Positions 25,627-35,154 are shown, counted from the first letter of the stretch. The stretch is 64,000 nt of DNA from Myroides marinus (GCF_900109075.1 NZ_FNYS01000009.1:80967-144966), one strand, 5' to 3'. Program-made: numbers and translations. Notes: generated by a model from the sequence alone, not told the origin.

Positions 25627-25821
25627 TTATTTTTACTCCATTAAGACATTCTATTACAAATCAGAACAATTACATCTCTAACCCATTTTTATCTGACTAC
25701 TTTATTATCTCTTAGAACACTGAATATAGTATTTCTCAAAATAAGTTTATACTTCAATATATTATTCGCTATTTGAGTAATTCGTTATAAAACAAGTACT
25801 TTACTCAAAATAAAACGGTCA

Positions 25822-25838
25822 TTGGCACACTTATTGAA
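25822..25838 (+). promoter_or_regulatory. Sigma-54-like promoter
   Basis: TTGGCAC-N5-TTGAA. The GG (25824-25825) and the G of the -12 element (25836) are exactly 12 bases apart, as for RpoN promoters (TTGGCAC-N5-TTGCA/T). The one departure is GA instead of GC at -12. It lies between two plus-strand terminators and has no protein gene downstream on that strand. Confidence 0.5.
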
Positions 25839-25847
25839 AACATTATT

Positions 25848-25915
25848 ATAAACTTTTTTTTCATACTACTTTTTTTTGCCCTATACACCTTACCCCCCCG
25901 TATAGGGCTTTTATT
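25848..25915 (+). ncRNA. Candidate ~70-nt small RNA with C-rich terminator loop
   Basis: The predicted start is about 12 bases past the -12 element. The 3' end is an intrinsic terminator, stem GCCCTATAC / GTATAGGGC (25878-25886 with 25900-25908), whose 13-base loop ends in seven C, followed by TTTTATTTT. The transcript would hold no reading frame. A plus-strand terminator here cannot belong to pssA, which already has one. The RNA itself is inferred. Confidence 0.45.
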
Positions 25916-25926
25916 TTGTCCTTTAT

Positions 25927-26316
25927 TTAAACAACCGAACCGAAGTTAGCATCATCTTCATTTCCTTCTAAGTGTCTAGTTAACTCGTCACAATACACTA
26001 TCTTATTATCTTTAATGATAAATGTAGCAATGACTTTCACCTTACTCACACTACCATCATTTTTGACCACTGTCACAGTATGATTAGTAAAGACGATATC
26101 TCCCTCACCTATTATATAGTTAAACTTTAGTGTAAGGCTTCTCGTTAACTCCTTCAACTTCTTAATATGTGTCATGAATTTAAAGTAATCAAATATTACT
26201 CCATCGACACATTGAATATATTCTGCCGAAAAGTACTTCTCTATGACAGCACTGTCATAATTAGATTGTTCAAATAAGGCTAAAAAACAGTTTTTAACTA
26301 GGTCTTTGTTTGTCAT
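25927..26316 (-). CDS. SnoaL/NTF2-like protein
   Basis: A 129-residue cytosolic protein with the pattern of NTF2-like folds: an N-terminal helical FLALFEQSNYDSAVIEKYFSAEYIQ, then strands GDIVFTNHTVTVVKNDG and VKVIATFIIKDNKIVYCDELTR. This is typical of SnoaL-like polyketide-cyclase relatives, most of which have no assigned reaction. It is a single leftward gene. Confidence 0.8.
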   Translation of the reverse strand: MTNKDLVKNCFLALFEQSNYDSAVIEKYFSAEYIQCVDGVIFDYFKFMTHIKKLKELTRSLTLKFNYIIGEGDIVFTNHTVTVVKNDGSVSKVKVIATFIIKDNKIVYCDELTRHLEGNEDDANFGSVV

Positions 26317-26741
26317 AATACTATCTATTTATTAATGAGTACAAAGCTATAGTCATCAAAATACAGAGACGATAACAAATGTTATCAAACCTTAGATTAT
26401 ACATTCAATCTATAAAAACAGAATAACATCATACTCTAGTAGTTTTTTAAAACAAGTGATCTTACAATAAACAGGAACTAACTTAGGATATTGAGTTAAT
26501 ATGTACTCTATTCTAAAGGGGGCAAATGTTATTTTTAATTTCTTAAAAAAATTAACATTTCATAACTTCTACCACTTATATATCCACCTATTTTATATCA
26601 CATCACTAATAGTTCTGGCAAAAAACACCCAATTTACAAACCACCTTGCCATTGAAAAAACCTCATTTAAATCCATTATTTTGTTTGATTATTGGGATAT
26701 TTAATTTATTTACATATTTTTAATAAAAAAATAACAACATA
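26317..26741. other. 425-bp intergenic region upstream of putP
   Basis: AT-rich with no convincing gene. The one notable structure is an inverted repeat around 26524-26560 (AAATGTTA / TAACATTT with complementary T and A runs inside). A 67-codon frame at 26501-26704 spans this hairpin and is not family-like. A regulatory role for putP is possible. Confidence 0.5.
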
Positions 26742-28244
26742 ATGTTCGAGAATTTAGATCCAACTATTATAACATTTACCATATATCTAGTGGTAGTGTT
26801 AGGAATAGGAGTAATTGCGTATTTACGCACAAAAGACTTTTCTGATTATATCTTAGGAGGTCGTAGTTTTGGCCCATTGGTGACTGCGTTATCAGCAGGA
26901 GCATCAGATATGTCAGGATGGTTATTAATGGGATTGCCTGGTGCTATCTTTGCTAAAGGTTTATCTCAAAGCTGGATTGCAATCGGGTTAACAGTAGGTG
27001 CGTACTATAACTGGAAATTAGTAGCAGGAAGATTACGTGTACACACTGAAATCAATAACAATGCCTTAACCCTACCAGACTTTTTCCACAACAGATTTGG
27101 TAAAGATGGACAATTAGTAAAAACAGTATCTGCTGTGACAATCTTAATCTTCTTCACGATATACTGTGCCTCTGGTATGGTAGCTGGAGCTAGATTATTC
27201 GAAACGCTATTCCACATGGAATACATCAATGCATTATACTTAGGAGCATTAGCTACTATCGCATATACGTTCATTGGAGGATTCTTAGCAGTAAGCTGGA
27301 GTGATACAATACAAGCATCGTTAATGCTATTCGCTTTAATCTTAACACCTGTGATGATTATCTTATATATGGGTGGATGGGATGCTATCACTGCTTATAC
27401 TAATGAAGCTGCTATTGCTAATGATATATCATACTCTAGTCTTACACATAAAGTAAGTTTCGTAGCAGTGATAAGTGCAGCGGCATGGGGATTAGGTTAT
27501 TTCGGCCAACCTCATATATTAGCACGCTTTATGGCTGCTGACAGTGTAAAAACAATGAAAAGCGCTAGACGTATAGGAATGTCTTGGATGATCTTATGTC
27601 TAGGTGGTGCAGTTACTATTGGTTATTTAGGAATCAGCTACTACTTTAAACATCCTGAAGTAGCTGGTGTAGTGACAAAAGACAATGAGATGATCTTTAT
27701 AGAACTGATCAAACAATTATTTAATCCTTGGGTAGTAGGTATATTACTATCAGCGATATTAGCTGCGGTAATGAGTACATTAAGTGCACAATTATTAATG
27801 TCGTCTAGTACATTAACACAAGATTTCTACAAAGCTTACTTCAGAAGAGGAGCTAGTCAGAAAGAATTAGTATGGACAGGTAGATTCGCTGTACTATTAA
27901 TTGCGTTGATTGCAATCTTTATTGCTTATGATCCTGATAGTAAAATCTTAGCTCTAGTAGCACACGCTTGGGCAGGTTTTGGTGCTGCATTTGGTCCAGC
28001 TATTCTATTCACACTATTCTGGAAGAAAACAACAGGAATGGGTGCTTTCGCTGGGGTACTAATAGGAGCTGCAACTGTAATCTTATGGCCTATCTTATTT
28101 GGAAATGCTTTATACGAAATCATTCCAGGTTTTGCATTCAGTTCAATAGCGATCTACTTAGTATCTAAATACGGTAAACAACCATCTGCTGAAATGATAG
28201 AAAAGTTCGAAACAGCAGACGCTATCTATCACAAAGAGAAATAA
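26742..28244 (+). CDS. putP: Sodium/proline symporter
   Basis: A 500-residue sodium:solute symporter with about twelve or thirteen helices importing proline with Na+. Signature segments are FSDYILGGRSFGPLVTALSAGASDMSGWLLMGLPGA near residue 40 and the later FMAADSVKTMKSARRIGMSW. The closing block AHAWAGFGAAFGPAILFTLFW is characteristic of PutP rather than other SSS members. It is monocistronic, with a strong terminator. No putA is in view. Confidence 0.93.
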   Translation: MFENLDPTIITFTIYLVVVLGIGVIAYLRTKDFSDYILGGRSFGPLVTALSAGASDMSGWLLMGLPGAIFAKGLSQSWIAIGLTVGAYYNWKLVAGRLRVHTEINNNALTLPDFFHNRFGKDGQLVKTVSAVTILIFFTIYCASGMVAGARLFETLFHMEYINALYLGALATIAYTFIGGFLAVSWSDTIQASLMLFALILTPVMIILYMGGWDAITAYTNEAAIANDISYSSLTHKVSFVAVISAAAWGLGYFGQPHILARFMAADSVKTMKSARRIGMSWMILCLGGAVTIGYLGISYYFKHPEVAGVVTKDNEMIFIELIKQLFNPWVVGILLSAILAAVMSTLSAQLLMSSSTLTQDFYKAYFRRGASQKELVWTGRFAVLLIALIAIFIAYDPDSKILALVAHAWAGFGAAFGPAILFTLFWKKTTGMGAFAGVLIGAATVILWPILFGNALYEIIPGFAFSSIAIYLVSKYGKQPSAEMIEKFETADAIYHKEK

Positions 28245-28265
28245 TATAGTATAACATTTATATCT

Positions 28266-28302
28266 AACTCTCCATATTTAGTAAAATATGGAGAGTTTTT
28301 TA
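28266..28302 (+). terminator. putP terminator
   Basis: Perfect 14-bp stem AACTCTCCATATTT / AAATATGGAGAGTT with AGTA loop and T-run. Confidence 0.9.
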
Positions 28303-28331
28303 TTTGGTGCAATTGACAAAAGCAATAAATA

Positions 28332-28362
28332 TTGTACATCACAATGTAAACCAATAACTTTG
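28332..28362 (+). promoter_or_regulatory. Promoter of the MFS gene at 28385
   Basis: TTG at 28332-28334 and a perfect TAACTTTG at 28355-28362, 20 bases apart. The short leader supports the GTG at 28385 as start. A small dyad, TACAT-CACA-ATGTA, lies between the two elements. Confidence 0.7.
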
Positions 28363-28384
28363 TGCACTTATAAAAATACAATAC

Positions 28385-29566
28385 GTGTCTAGATTTAACT
28401 CACATCCTATATATAATACTCAGTTTATACTAGTATGCCTTAGCTCTTTATTATTCTCTGCTAGTTTTAATATGCTTATCCCTGAGTTACCAGATTACCT
28501 ATCTAGCTTAGGAGGAGCTGAATATAAAGGATTAATCATAGGTCTATTTACAATCACAGCTGGTATATCTAGACCCTTTAGTGGTAAGCTAACTGATAAG
28601 ATAGGACGTGTGCCTATTATGGCTATAGGTTCCATAGTATGTTTTGTATGTAGTCTACTCTACCCTATCCTTACATCTGTATCAGGTTTCTTATTCTTGA
28701 GATTATTACACGGGTTCTCTACTGGATTTAAGCCTACTGCTACTGCTGCTTATGTCGCAGATATTGTCCCTAGAGAACGCTGGGGAGAAGCATTAGGCCT
28801 ACATGGTATATGCTTTAGTACAGGTATGGCTATAGGCCCCGCTATCGGTAGTACTATAAAGATGTACACGTCTATAGACTTTCTATTTTATACATCATCT
28901 GCTTTTGCCTTATTATCTATCGTGATCTTAATGAATATGAAAGAGACATTACAGATCAAAGAGAAGTTCTCATTCAAACTACTTAAAATATCAGGTAAAG
29001 ACATCTTTGACCTAGGAGTATTTCCAGCGGCCTTTGTGACTTTTATGTCGTACATCGCTTATGGAGTAATACTAACTCTTATACCAGATTGGACAGGCCA
29101 CTTGGGACTAGAGAATAAAGGAATATTCTTTATGATATTTACGATCTCTTCTCTATTAGTAAGGTTCATAGCAGGTAAAGTATCAGATAAATATGGCCGT
29201 GTACTGATTATTAATATAGGACTAGTATTACTAATTATCTCTCTAGCCATCATTGGGTTCTATGAATCCACTAACGGATTGTACTTAGGTGCATTCGTCT
29301 ATGGTATATCACTAGGAATCTTATCTCCAGCATTAAACGCTTGGACTATCGATTTCAGTCAGCCAGATCAGAGAGGACGTGCTGTATCTACTATGTACAT
29401 CGCTCTAGAAGCTGGTGTAGGAGGAGGTGCATTCTTAGCAGGATGGTATTATAAAGATAATATAACACATATACCTACTATCATGTATGCAAGTGCTATA
29501 GTAATCGTACTGAGTTTAATCTACATGTTTTTTAGAAACAAACTCTCTTTCGCTAAAAGAGTTTAA
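28385..29566 (+). CDS. MFS transporter
   Basis: A 393-residue transporter with twelve predicted helices. The helix 2-3 loop signature is GKLTDKIGRVPIMAIGS near residue 65, with a second copy GKVSDKYGRVLIINIG in the C-terminal half, typical of the drug-proton antiporter group. It starts with GTG, supported by the promoter just upstream. The last 51 bases overlap the 3' end of the convergent UDG-family gene. Substrate is unknown. Confidence 0.85.
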   Translation: MSRFNSHPIYNTQFILVCLSSLLFSASFNMLIPELPDYLSSLGGAEYKGLIIGLFTITAGISRPFSGKLTDKIGRVPIMAIGSIVCFVCSLLYPILTSVSGFLFLRLLHGFSTGFKPTATAAYVADIVPRERWGEALGLHGICFSTGMAIGPAIGSTIKMYTSIDFLFYTSSAFALLSIVILMNMKETLQIKEKFSFKLLKISGKDIFDLGVFPAAFVTFMSYIAYGVILTLIPDWTGHLGLENKGIFFMIFTISSLLVRFIAGKVSDKYGRVLIINIGLVLLIISLAIIGFYESTNGLYLGAFVYGISLGILSPALNAWTIDFSQPDQRGRAVSTMYIALEAGVGGGAFLAGWYYKDNITHIPTIMYASAIVIVLSLIYMFFRNKLSFAKRV

Positions 29567-30172
29567 CACTGATTCTTTATTTAAAATCACCTTTACTTGA
29601 TGCTGTAAGACAGGGATTACTTCCTGTTCAAACCATTTGTTCTTTGCCTTCCAGATATTATTACGAGGAGAAGGATGTGGCAATGGAAAATAAGTAGGTA
29701 AATACTCGTGAAACGCTTGTACATTATCTGTTAGTGAAGTATTCGTCTTAAGGTAATAATCTTGTGCATACTTTCCTATCAACAAGATAAGCTTAACTGA
29801 TGTCAATTGTTCTAATAACTGGGGATGCCAGGTAGGAGCACAAATCTTCTTAGGTGGCAAATCTCCACTAACTCCTTTACCTGGGTAACAAAACCCCATC
29901 GGAATTATAGAGAAATTAGCTGTGTCATAAAACTCCTCTTCTGTCACTCCTAACCATCGACGAAGCTGTTCTCCACTTTTATCATGAAACGGAATACCTG
30001 ACTGATGTACCTTTAAACCTGGTGCTTGACCTATTATAACAATCTTAGATTCAACACTAGACAATACAACAGGTCTTGCCCCTAAAGGCAACTCTTTATC
30101 ACATAGCTTACAATTGCGTATATCTATAAGTAATTGATCAAAGTTATTCATACTACTATTATAATTATTCAT
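29516..30172 (-). CDS. Uracil-DNA glycosylase family protein
   Basis: A 218-residue protein of the UDG superfamily. It has IVIIGQAPGLKVHQSGIPF (the GQAPG active-site loop) near residue 45, LRRWLGV, FCYPGKG, and PLPHPSPRNNIW near residue 170 with the conserved HPSPRN. The family 4/5 iron-sulfur cysteines are only partly evident (CKLC near residue 20). The role is presumably base excision of uracil or hypoxanthine, or an unassigned activity. The C-terminus overlaps the MFS gene by 51 bases, giving convergent antisense transcripts. Confidence 0.85.
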   Translation of the reverse strand: MNNYNSSMNNFDQLLIDIRNCKLCDKELPLGARPVVLSSVESKIVIIGQAPGLKVHQSGIPFHDKSGEQLRRWLGVTEEEFYDTANFSIIPMGFCYPGKGVSGDLPPKKICAPTWHPQLLEQLTSVKLILLIGKYAQDYYLKTNTSLTDNVQAFHEYLPTYFPLPHPSPRNNIWKAKNKWFEQEVIPVLQHQVKVILNKESVLNSFSEREFVSKKHVD

Positions 30173-30312
30173 TTTAACCCAGATTCAGCCTTAGACCGAT
30201 TAACGAGAGTAAATTATACAAAATAGCTCTGAACTTATGAAAAAAGCATACTATAGTATGGTTTTAGAAGAAGTGATAGAGATATAAAGTAGAATTTACT
30301 CATAGTTTTGGG

Positions 30313-31095
30313 CTAATGCGGAATATGGGTTAAATACTTATGAGGAGTCTTACCTGAGTGCTTCTTAAAGAACTCTATAAAGGCACTATCTGAAGAAAAC
30401 TCTAATTCATCAGCAACTAGAGCAATAGGCATACTCTCTGCTAATAGTTCTAAAGAGCGATAGTACTTCCACTGCAATCGCCAATCTTGATAGACCATCC
30501 CTGTCTCCTTTTTAAATACTCTAGAAATAGTCTTTTCACTTGCTCCAACTTCTTGAGTTAATTCTTTTAAAAATGGAGGTACTCGCTTATCTATGATAAA
30601 CTGATTGATTGTATTTATAAGTCGATTATCCTTAGGTATCTTTAAATGATAATCTTCTACATTCGCAGCTTTCAACTCATTGCTAAATACTTTGACTAAA
30701 GCTAATTGTTCTTTAGTATAAGCTTTCCATTCCCAAAAACATATCCGCTCTATTAACTGCTCTAACAAGGGGTTTACTTCTAATACTTTGATACTATCTG
30801 CATTCCATATCTTCTCATCTGCAGTAAAATAAATAGAACGATAGGCTACTACATTTCTAAAGAATACGCGATGAGATAATCCTGCTGGTATGATAAGCAT
30901 ACGCGTAGGAGGTAATATAACCTGTGTATCTTCTGTCAATAAAGTCATACATCCACTAGGAGCATAAAGTAGCTGTTGATGTTCATCGTGCTGATGAAAA
31001 CCAGAATCGTGCTGTACTAGATCAGAAGCTAACCCGATCACAGGTAGATTGAGTTCTTCTGGATGAAAAGACTGTTCTGAATGTAGATAAGCCAT
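30313..31095 (-). CDS. AraC family transcriptional regulator
   Basis: A 260-residue regulator. The N-terminal cupin-like sensor (about 15-110) contains FHQHDEHQQLLYAPSG and LIIPAGLSHRVFF. The C-terminal AraC helix-turn-helix pair (about 160-255) has KELTQEVGASEKTISRVFKK and ALVADELEFSSDSAFIEFFKKHSGKTPHKY. It is divergent from the Bcr/CflA-like MFS gene at 31180 with an 84-bp gap, so it probably controls that pump. The inducer is unknown. Confidence 0.88.
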   Translation of the reverse strand: MAYLHSEQSFHPEELNLPVIGLASDLVQHDSGFHQHDEHQQLLYAPSGCMTLLTEDTQVILPPTRMLIIPAGLSHRVFFRNVVAYRSIYFTADEKIWNADSIKVLEVNPLLEQLIERICFWEWKAYTKEQLALVKVFSNELKAANVEDYHLKIPKDNRLINTINQFIIDKRVPPFLKELTQEVGASEKTISRVFKKETGMVYQDWRLQWKYYRSLELLAESMPIALVADELEFSSDSAFIEFFKKHSGKTPHKYLTHIPH

Positions 31096-31179
31096 CTGTC
31101 CGTATATTGGTATTTAATGAGTTTATAGTATTATAAAGATAGTACTTATTCTAGAGACCTTTGTCAAAAATTAAAAACA

Positions 31180-32325
31180 ATGAAAACAAAAAACAGCTTA
31201 GGTCTAATGATTGTGTTAATGATGTTCCCTCAATTCGTGGAGACCATCTATAGTCCAGCACTTACGCATCTAGCAAAAGCTTTTGATGTACCTAAAGAAA
31301 CAACACTGCTAACCATTAGTATATACTTTATAGCTTTTGCACTAGGTGTTATATTCTGGGGGATACTAAGTGATTATATTGGAAGAAGAAAGGCTATGTT
31401 AAGCGGACTGATTACGTACACACTAGCATCAGTCTTAGCTTTATTAGCTACTAACTTTGAAACAATACTGATTGCACGTTTTATTGCAGCCTTTGGAATA
31501 GCAGTAGGATCTGTTATCACTCAGACAATGATGCGAGATAGTTATACTGGAGTAGAATTAGCTAAAGTATTTTCTATTATGGGAATTGCCCTTTCTGTAA
31601 GCCCTGTGATTGGATTATTAACTGGTGGTGTATTATCTAATCACTATGGTTATTGGGGAGTATTTACAGTTCTAGCTACACTATCAATATTACTATTTGG
31701 AACTTCGTTCTTTTCCTTAAACGAAACCAAACAAACCACAGACAAAATAACGTTCAGTAAGATTGTAGAATTAGCAAAGAAGATGTACACTGATTCTCTA
31801 CTATGGAAGTATGCACTATTGGTAATGGGATACAATGTTCTGTTGTTTAGTTACTACTCATTTGCTCCTTTCATATTTGAACAACAAGGTTTAAGCCCAA
31901 CAGTATATGGATACAGTGGAGTAATCTTAGCTTTAGGATCATTCATAGGAAGTACCTTAAACAAAAGATTATTAGAAAAAGGGTATCAACCTATTACTTT
32001 GATGAAGATAGCAGCAACTATAGCCATAGTCAATACTTTAGTCTTAATACTTGTAGGGAACACCTTATACTTCCTAATTCCAATGGTATTTATAGTAACT
32101 GCTTTTGGAATTGCAATACCGAATATTCTAAGCCAGGCTCTGTTACAATATAAATCATCTATTGGTACAGCAAGTGCTTTATTTGGATTACTGTATTACA
32201 TATTAATTGGTACAGGACTATACATCAGTAGTATTATGCCTAATATCACAGTAGTGATGATTACTTTCTCTGTTATAGCTATGATTGTATCCTTATTGAT
32301 TAAAAATACAAAAAGCTCTTTATAG
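31180..32325 (+). CDS. MFS drug efflux transporter (Bcr/CflA-like)
   Basis: A 381-residue twelve-helix transporter. The features FVETIYSPALTHLAKAFDV at the N-terminus, WGILSDYIGRRKAML near residue 65 and ARFIAAFGIAVGSVITQTMMRD resemble Bcr/CflA drug:proton antiporters. It is divergent from an AraC regulator that may control it. The stop codon lies inside the 15-bp terminator stem. Substrate is not determined. Confidence 0.86.
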   Translation: MKTKNSLGLMIVLMMFPQFVETIYSPALTHLAKAFDVPKETTLLTISIYFIAFALGVIFWGILSDYIGRRKAMLSGLITYTLASVLALLATNFETILIARFIAAFGIAVGSVITQTMMRDSYTGVELAKVFSIMGIALSVSPVIGLLTGGVLSNHYGYWGVFTVLATLSILLFGTSFFSLNETKQTTDKITFSKIVELAKKMYTDSLLWKYALLVMGYNVLLFSYYSFAPFIFEQQGLSPTVYGYSGVILALGSFIGSTLNKRLLEKGYQPITLMKIAATIAIVNTLVLILVGNTLYFLIPMVFIVTAFGIAIPNILSQALLQYKSSIGTASALFGLLYYILIGTGLYISSIMPNITVVMITFSVIAMIVSLLIKNTKSSL

Positions 32326-32346
32326 ATAACTATAAAGAGCTTTTTA
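32311..32346 (+). terminator. Terminator overlapping the efflux gene stop
   Basis: Perfect 15-bp stem AAAAGCTCTTTATAG / CTATAAAGAGCTTTT, loop ATAA, T tail. The TAG stop of the gene forms the top of the stem. Confidence 0.9.
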
Positions 32347-32391
32347 CCTTAATTCTTATTCTATTATCGCCTATTAATTAAAAGTATAGGA

Positions 32392-32811
32392 CTAACCCTT
32401 CTTAGTATACCCCATACCTCTCGATGCAGGCCACACATCATTAAAACCATACTGTGCATATAACTTATGTGCCTCTCCATCAGCTATTAGATTTACGTAG
32501 CAAGACTCAGGAAGATTGTCATTAATAAACTCAGTTAGTTTAGTCATTACTAGTTTACCTAATCCTTGTCCCTGATATTCTGGTAGCACACAAATATCCA
32601 CTACTTGACAGTGGCATCCTCCATCTCCTACTAACCTACCCATACCGATAAACTTATTATCATTCTCAGTATCATAAATAGACACGCAGCACAGTGAATT
32701 AGCAATACCTATAACAGCAGCCATGGTAGTCTTAGAAGACAACCCACATGTCACACGCATATTTATATAATCATCTGGTTCTATTAAATCATACGAAACT
32801 ATATATCTCAT
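32392..32811 (-). CDS. GNAT family acetyltransferase
   Basis: A 139-residue protein with the acetyl-CoA binding motif VDICVLPEYQGQGLGKLVM (R/Q-x-x-G-x-G/A type) near residue 75 and a C-terminal LYAQYGFNDV, as in GNAT N-acetyltransferases. The substrate cannot be inferred; it is a single leftward gene between an efflux pump and the CorC-like gene. Confidence 0.85.
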   Translation of the reverse strand: MRYIVSYDLIEPDDYINMRVTCGLSSKTTMAAVIGIANSLCCVSIYDTENDNKFIGMGRLVGDGGCHCQVVDICVLPEYQGQGLGKLVMTKLTEFINDNLPESCYVNLIADGEAHKLYAQYGFNDVWPASRGMGYTKKG

Positions 32812-32946
32812 AATTCTTATTGCTTATTTATAAGAACAAATATATTATAGCTTCTCCCGACCGCCAAATGGATATATCATTATGTGATAAATTGTAGCAA
32901 TGCTTTGACGACTCTCACATATACACTGTTCACTAGCAGACATAAA

Positions 32947-32972
32947 AAAGACAGTTCGTTAAAACTGTCTTT
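32947..32972 (-). terminator. Terminator of the CBS/CorC gene
   Basis: Stem AAAGACAGTT / AACTGTCTTT with CGTTAA loop, followed on the minus strand by further T, just after the stop at 32979. Confidence 0.85.
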
Positions 32973-32978
32973 TCTATA

Positions 32979-34370
32979 TTAATTATTATCCGAATTATCT
33001 TCTTCATCCTCTCTAAGCAGAGATAACTCTACTTGTTCTACAGAGTTTCGATACATCTTAAGTACCTTACCTTCATAGTTACAAAGCTTGATAATATCAC
33101 CTACTTTAAACTCTTCATTAGGGCACTCTTCACTAATCAATCCAGCAAGTGTATCGTAATGCTCACTTTCTTCAAACTTCACAGGTAGCAATCTATTAAT
33201 ATCCGATAAGTTATAGTGTGCACTAACTACATACTTTCCTTCTCCAATACTCATTACTACAGGCTCTTCATTATCATATTCATCTTGGATTTCACCTACT
33301 AATTCTTCTAGAATATCTTCCATCGTAACAATACCTGTGAATTCACCTACTTCATTAGTAGCTATAGCCATCTGTAAGTGTTTTGCTTGAAACTGTTTCA
33401 GAACATTCTTAATCAAAGCATTCTCTGAGATATAGATTGGTTCACGTAATAAAGATGCAATATCTGTTTCTTTATCTTGAATCATTGCTTTCATCAAGTC
33501 TTTAGTATAGATAACTCCTTTAATATTATCAAGGTTGTCTTCATATACAGGGAAACGAGAATACCCTTCACTAATCGCATAATCTATAGCTTCTCTAACA
33601 CTAGTTTCTATCTCAATAGCAGAAACATTCTTACGCAAGCTCTGAATATTATTTACACGTCTGTCATCAAAGTCAAATACATTCTGAATAAGAACTCTCT
33701 CTGTCTCTTCTATCGCTCCTCCTTCTTGACTCTCTGTGATAATCATCTTTAATTCCTCTTCTGTATGTATATCTGCTCCGTGAATAGGGCTAATCCCCAT
33801 CATACGCAAAATACCATTTGCTAAACCGTTCATTAACCAAATGATTGGTCTGAATACAAAGTAAAAAATACGAAGTGGTAATGCTACTGTAAACGTTGTC
33901 TTAGTAGGGAAGTGAATAGCTAATGACTTAGGTGCTAACTCTCCAAAAACAATGTGTAAAATAGTAATAATAGCGAATGCTACTGGAAAAGAAATGCTTT
34001 TAGCTACACCATACCATTCAGGTCCTGTGAAGCCAAAAAATTCAAACAGATACATAATCACTGGTGTTAATGAGCTCTCTCCAACCCAACCTAAACCAAG
34101 TGATGCTAACGTAATTCCCAATTGCGTAGCAGCTAAGTAAGCATCTAAGTTTCCAACGATACCTTTAGCAACACCTGCTACTTTTGAATTTAGCTCTTGA
34201 TGAACTTCTATCTGTGAAGTACGAACCTTTACAATTGCAAACTCAGCTGCAACGAAAAATCCATTCAACAATACTAAAAATAAGGTAAGCAATAACTTAC
34301 CTACTGAAATCTCTTCGTGTACAATGCTAGAACTAGCTAACATTGTAATGATCTGGGCGTATGTATCCAT
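32979..34370 (-). CDS. HlyC/CorC family protein (DUF21-CBS-CorC)
   Basis: A 463-residue inner-membrane protein. The DUF21 membrane domain (about 20-210) includes LLNGFFVAAEFAIVKVRTSQ and ATQLGITLASLGLGWVGE. The CBS pair (about 220-350) includes VREAIDYAISEGYSRFPVYED and GIVTMEDILEELVGEI. A C-terminal CorC/HlyC transporter-associated domain follows (about 370-445). The family includes magnesium or cobalt exporters such as CorC/MpfA. Flavobacterial GldE shares this layout, but no gldD is adjacent, so I keep the general name. Confidence 0.88.
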   Translation of the reverse strand: MDTYAQIITMLASSSIVHEEISVGKLLLTLFLVLLNGFFVAAEFAIVKVRTSQIEVHQELNSKVAGVAKGIVGNLDAYLAATQLGITLASLGLGWVGESSLTPVIMYLFEFFGFTGPEWYGVAKSISFPVAFAIITILHIVFGELAPKSLAIHFPTKTTFTVALPLRIFYFVFRPIIWLMNGLANGILRMMGISPIHGADIHTEEELKMIITESQEGGAIEETERVLIQNVFDFDDRRVNNIQSLRKNVSAIEIETSVREAIDYAISEGYSRFPVYEDNLDNIKGVIYTKDLMKAMIQDKETDIASLLREPIYISENALIKNVLKQFQAKHLQMAIATNEVGEFTGIVTMEDILEELVGEIQDEYDNEEPVVMSIGEGKYVVSAHYNLSDINRLLPVKFEESEHYDTLAGLISEECPNEEFKVGDIIKLCNYEGKVLKMYRNSVEQVELSLLREDEEDNSDNN

Positions 34371-34608
34371 TTTATGAATTAAGAAAAGCCAATGTTAAAT
34401 CTTTTTAATGGCTTATGGTCTAAACTATTGAGTTTAAAAACCACGTATCAAAATTAATAATTAAATCAACACAATAAGTATCAATATTTACTAATTTTTT
34501 AAAAATATGACAAAGCACATAAAAATAGTCATCCTACCTCACTTTTTTTAATACTAAAATGAAGTACAGTTAACAATTTATCTGCAATAAAGCTTTTTCT
34601 ACGAAATA

Positions 34609-35091
34609 CTACATTGAGTCTTTATCAAAGTGGAATGGTAGTATATTAACCAATGATGGAGAATAACATACTTTACCTTCTGCTCCCATAAAGAACATTT
34701 CGATTGCTGATTCTTGTTTTGTCTCGTATTCTAAAATACTCTGTCTACAAGCTCCACATGGTGGAATTGGAGTATTTGTTACTTTTAAATCTGACGAAGC
34801 AGATATTGCTATTTTAAGGATCTTTTTATCTGGATAGTTTGCTCCTACATAAAATATAGCTGTACGTTCAGCACATAATCCAGAAGGAAAAGCAGCATTC
34901 TCTTGGTTTGACCCCACTACTATTGTTCCATCCTCTAATAAAATAGCAGCTCCTACTCTAAATTTAGAGTATGGTGCGTAAGCTTGTTTACGAACCTCTA
35001 CTGCTCTATTCATTAATTCTTGATCTGCTGTTGCTAATTCTGCTAGCGAATCGTACTCCAAAAAAGTTGTAACAATTTCGATTTTTTTCAT
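34609..35091 (-). CDS. cdd: Cytidine deaminase
   Basis: A 160-residue zinc hydrolase deaminating cytidine and deoxycytidine in pyrimidine salvage. The zinc and catalytic motifs are CAERTAIF near residue 82 (C-A-E) and PPCGACRQSILEY near residue 117 (PCxxC). The N-terminal AYAPYSKFRVGAAIL binds substrate. Length is about 25 residues longer than the minimal enzyme because of an N-terminal extension. It lies next to porV, as in other flavobacteria, with its own promoter. Confidence 0.93.
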   Translation of the reverse strand: MKKIEIVTTFLEYDSLAELATADQELMNRAVEVRKQAYAPYSKFRVGAAILLEDGTIVVGSNQENAAFPSGLCAERTAIFYVGANYPDKKILKIAISASSDLKVTNTPIPPCGACRQSILEYETKQESAIEMFFMGAEGKVCYSPSLVNILPFHFDKDSM

Positions 35092-35110
35092 AATCCTTGA
35101 CTATTAGAGA

Positions 35111-35148
35111 TAAAAAATCCAAACGCATCTGTGGGGATGGTTTGGATT
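35111..35148 (-). terminator. porV terminator
   Basis: Stem AATCCAAAC / GTTTGGATT with T-run on the minus strand, 24 bases after the porV stop. It falls inside the predicted leader of cdd, so it may also act as an attenuator of cdd. Confidence 0.75.
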
Positions 35149-35154
35149 GTTATA

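Noticed and set aside
26501..26704. 67-codon open frame upstream of putP
   Set aside because: It spans a large inverted repeat, with hydrophobic AT-driven composition and no family resemblance.
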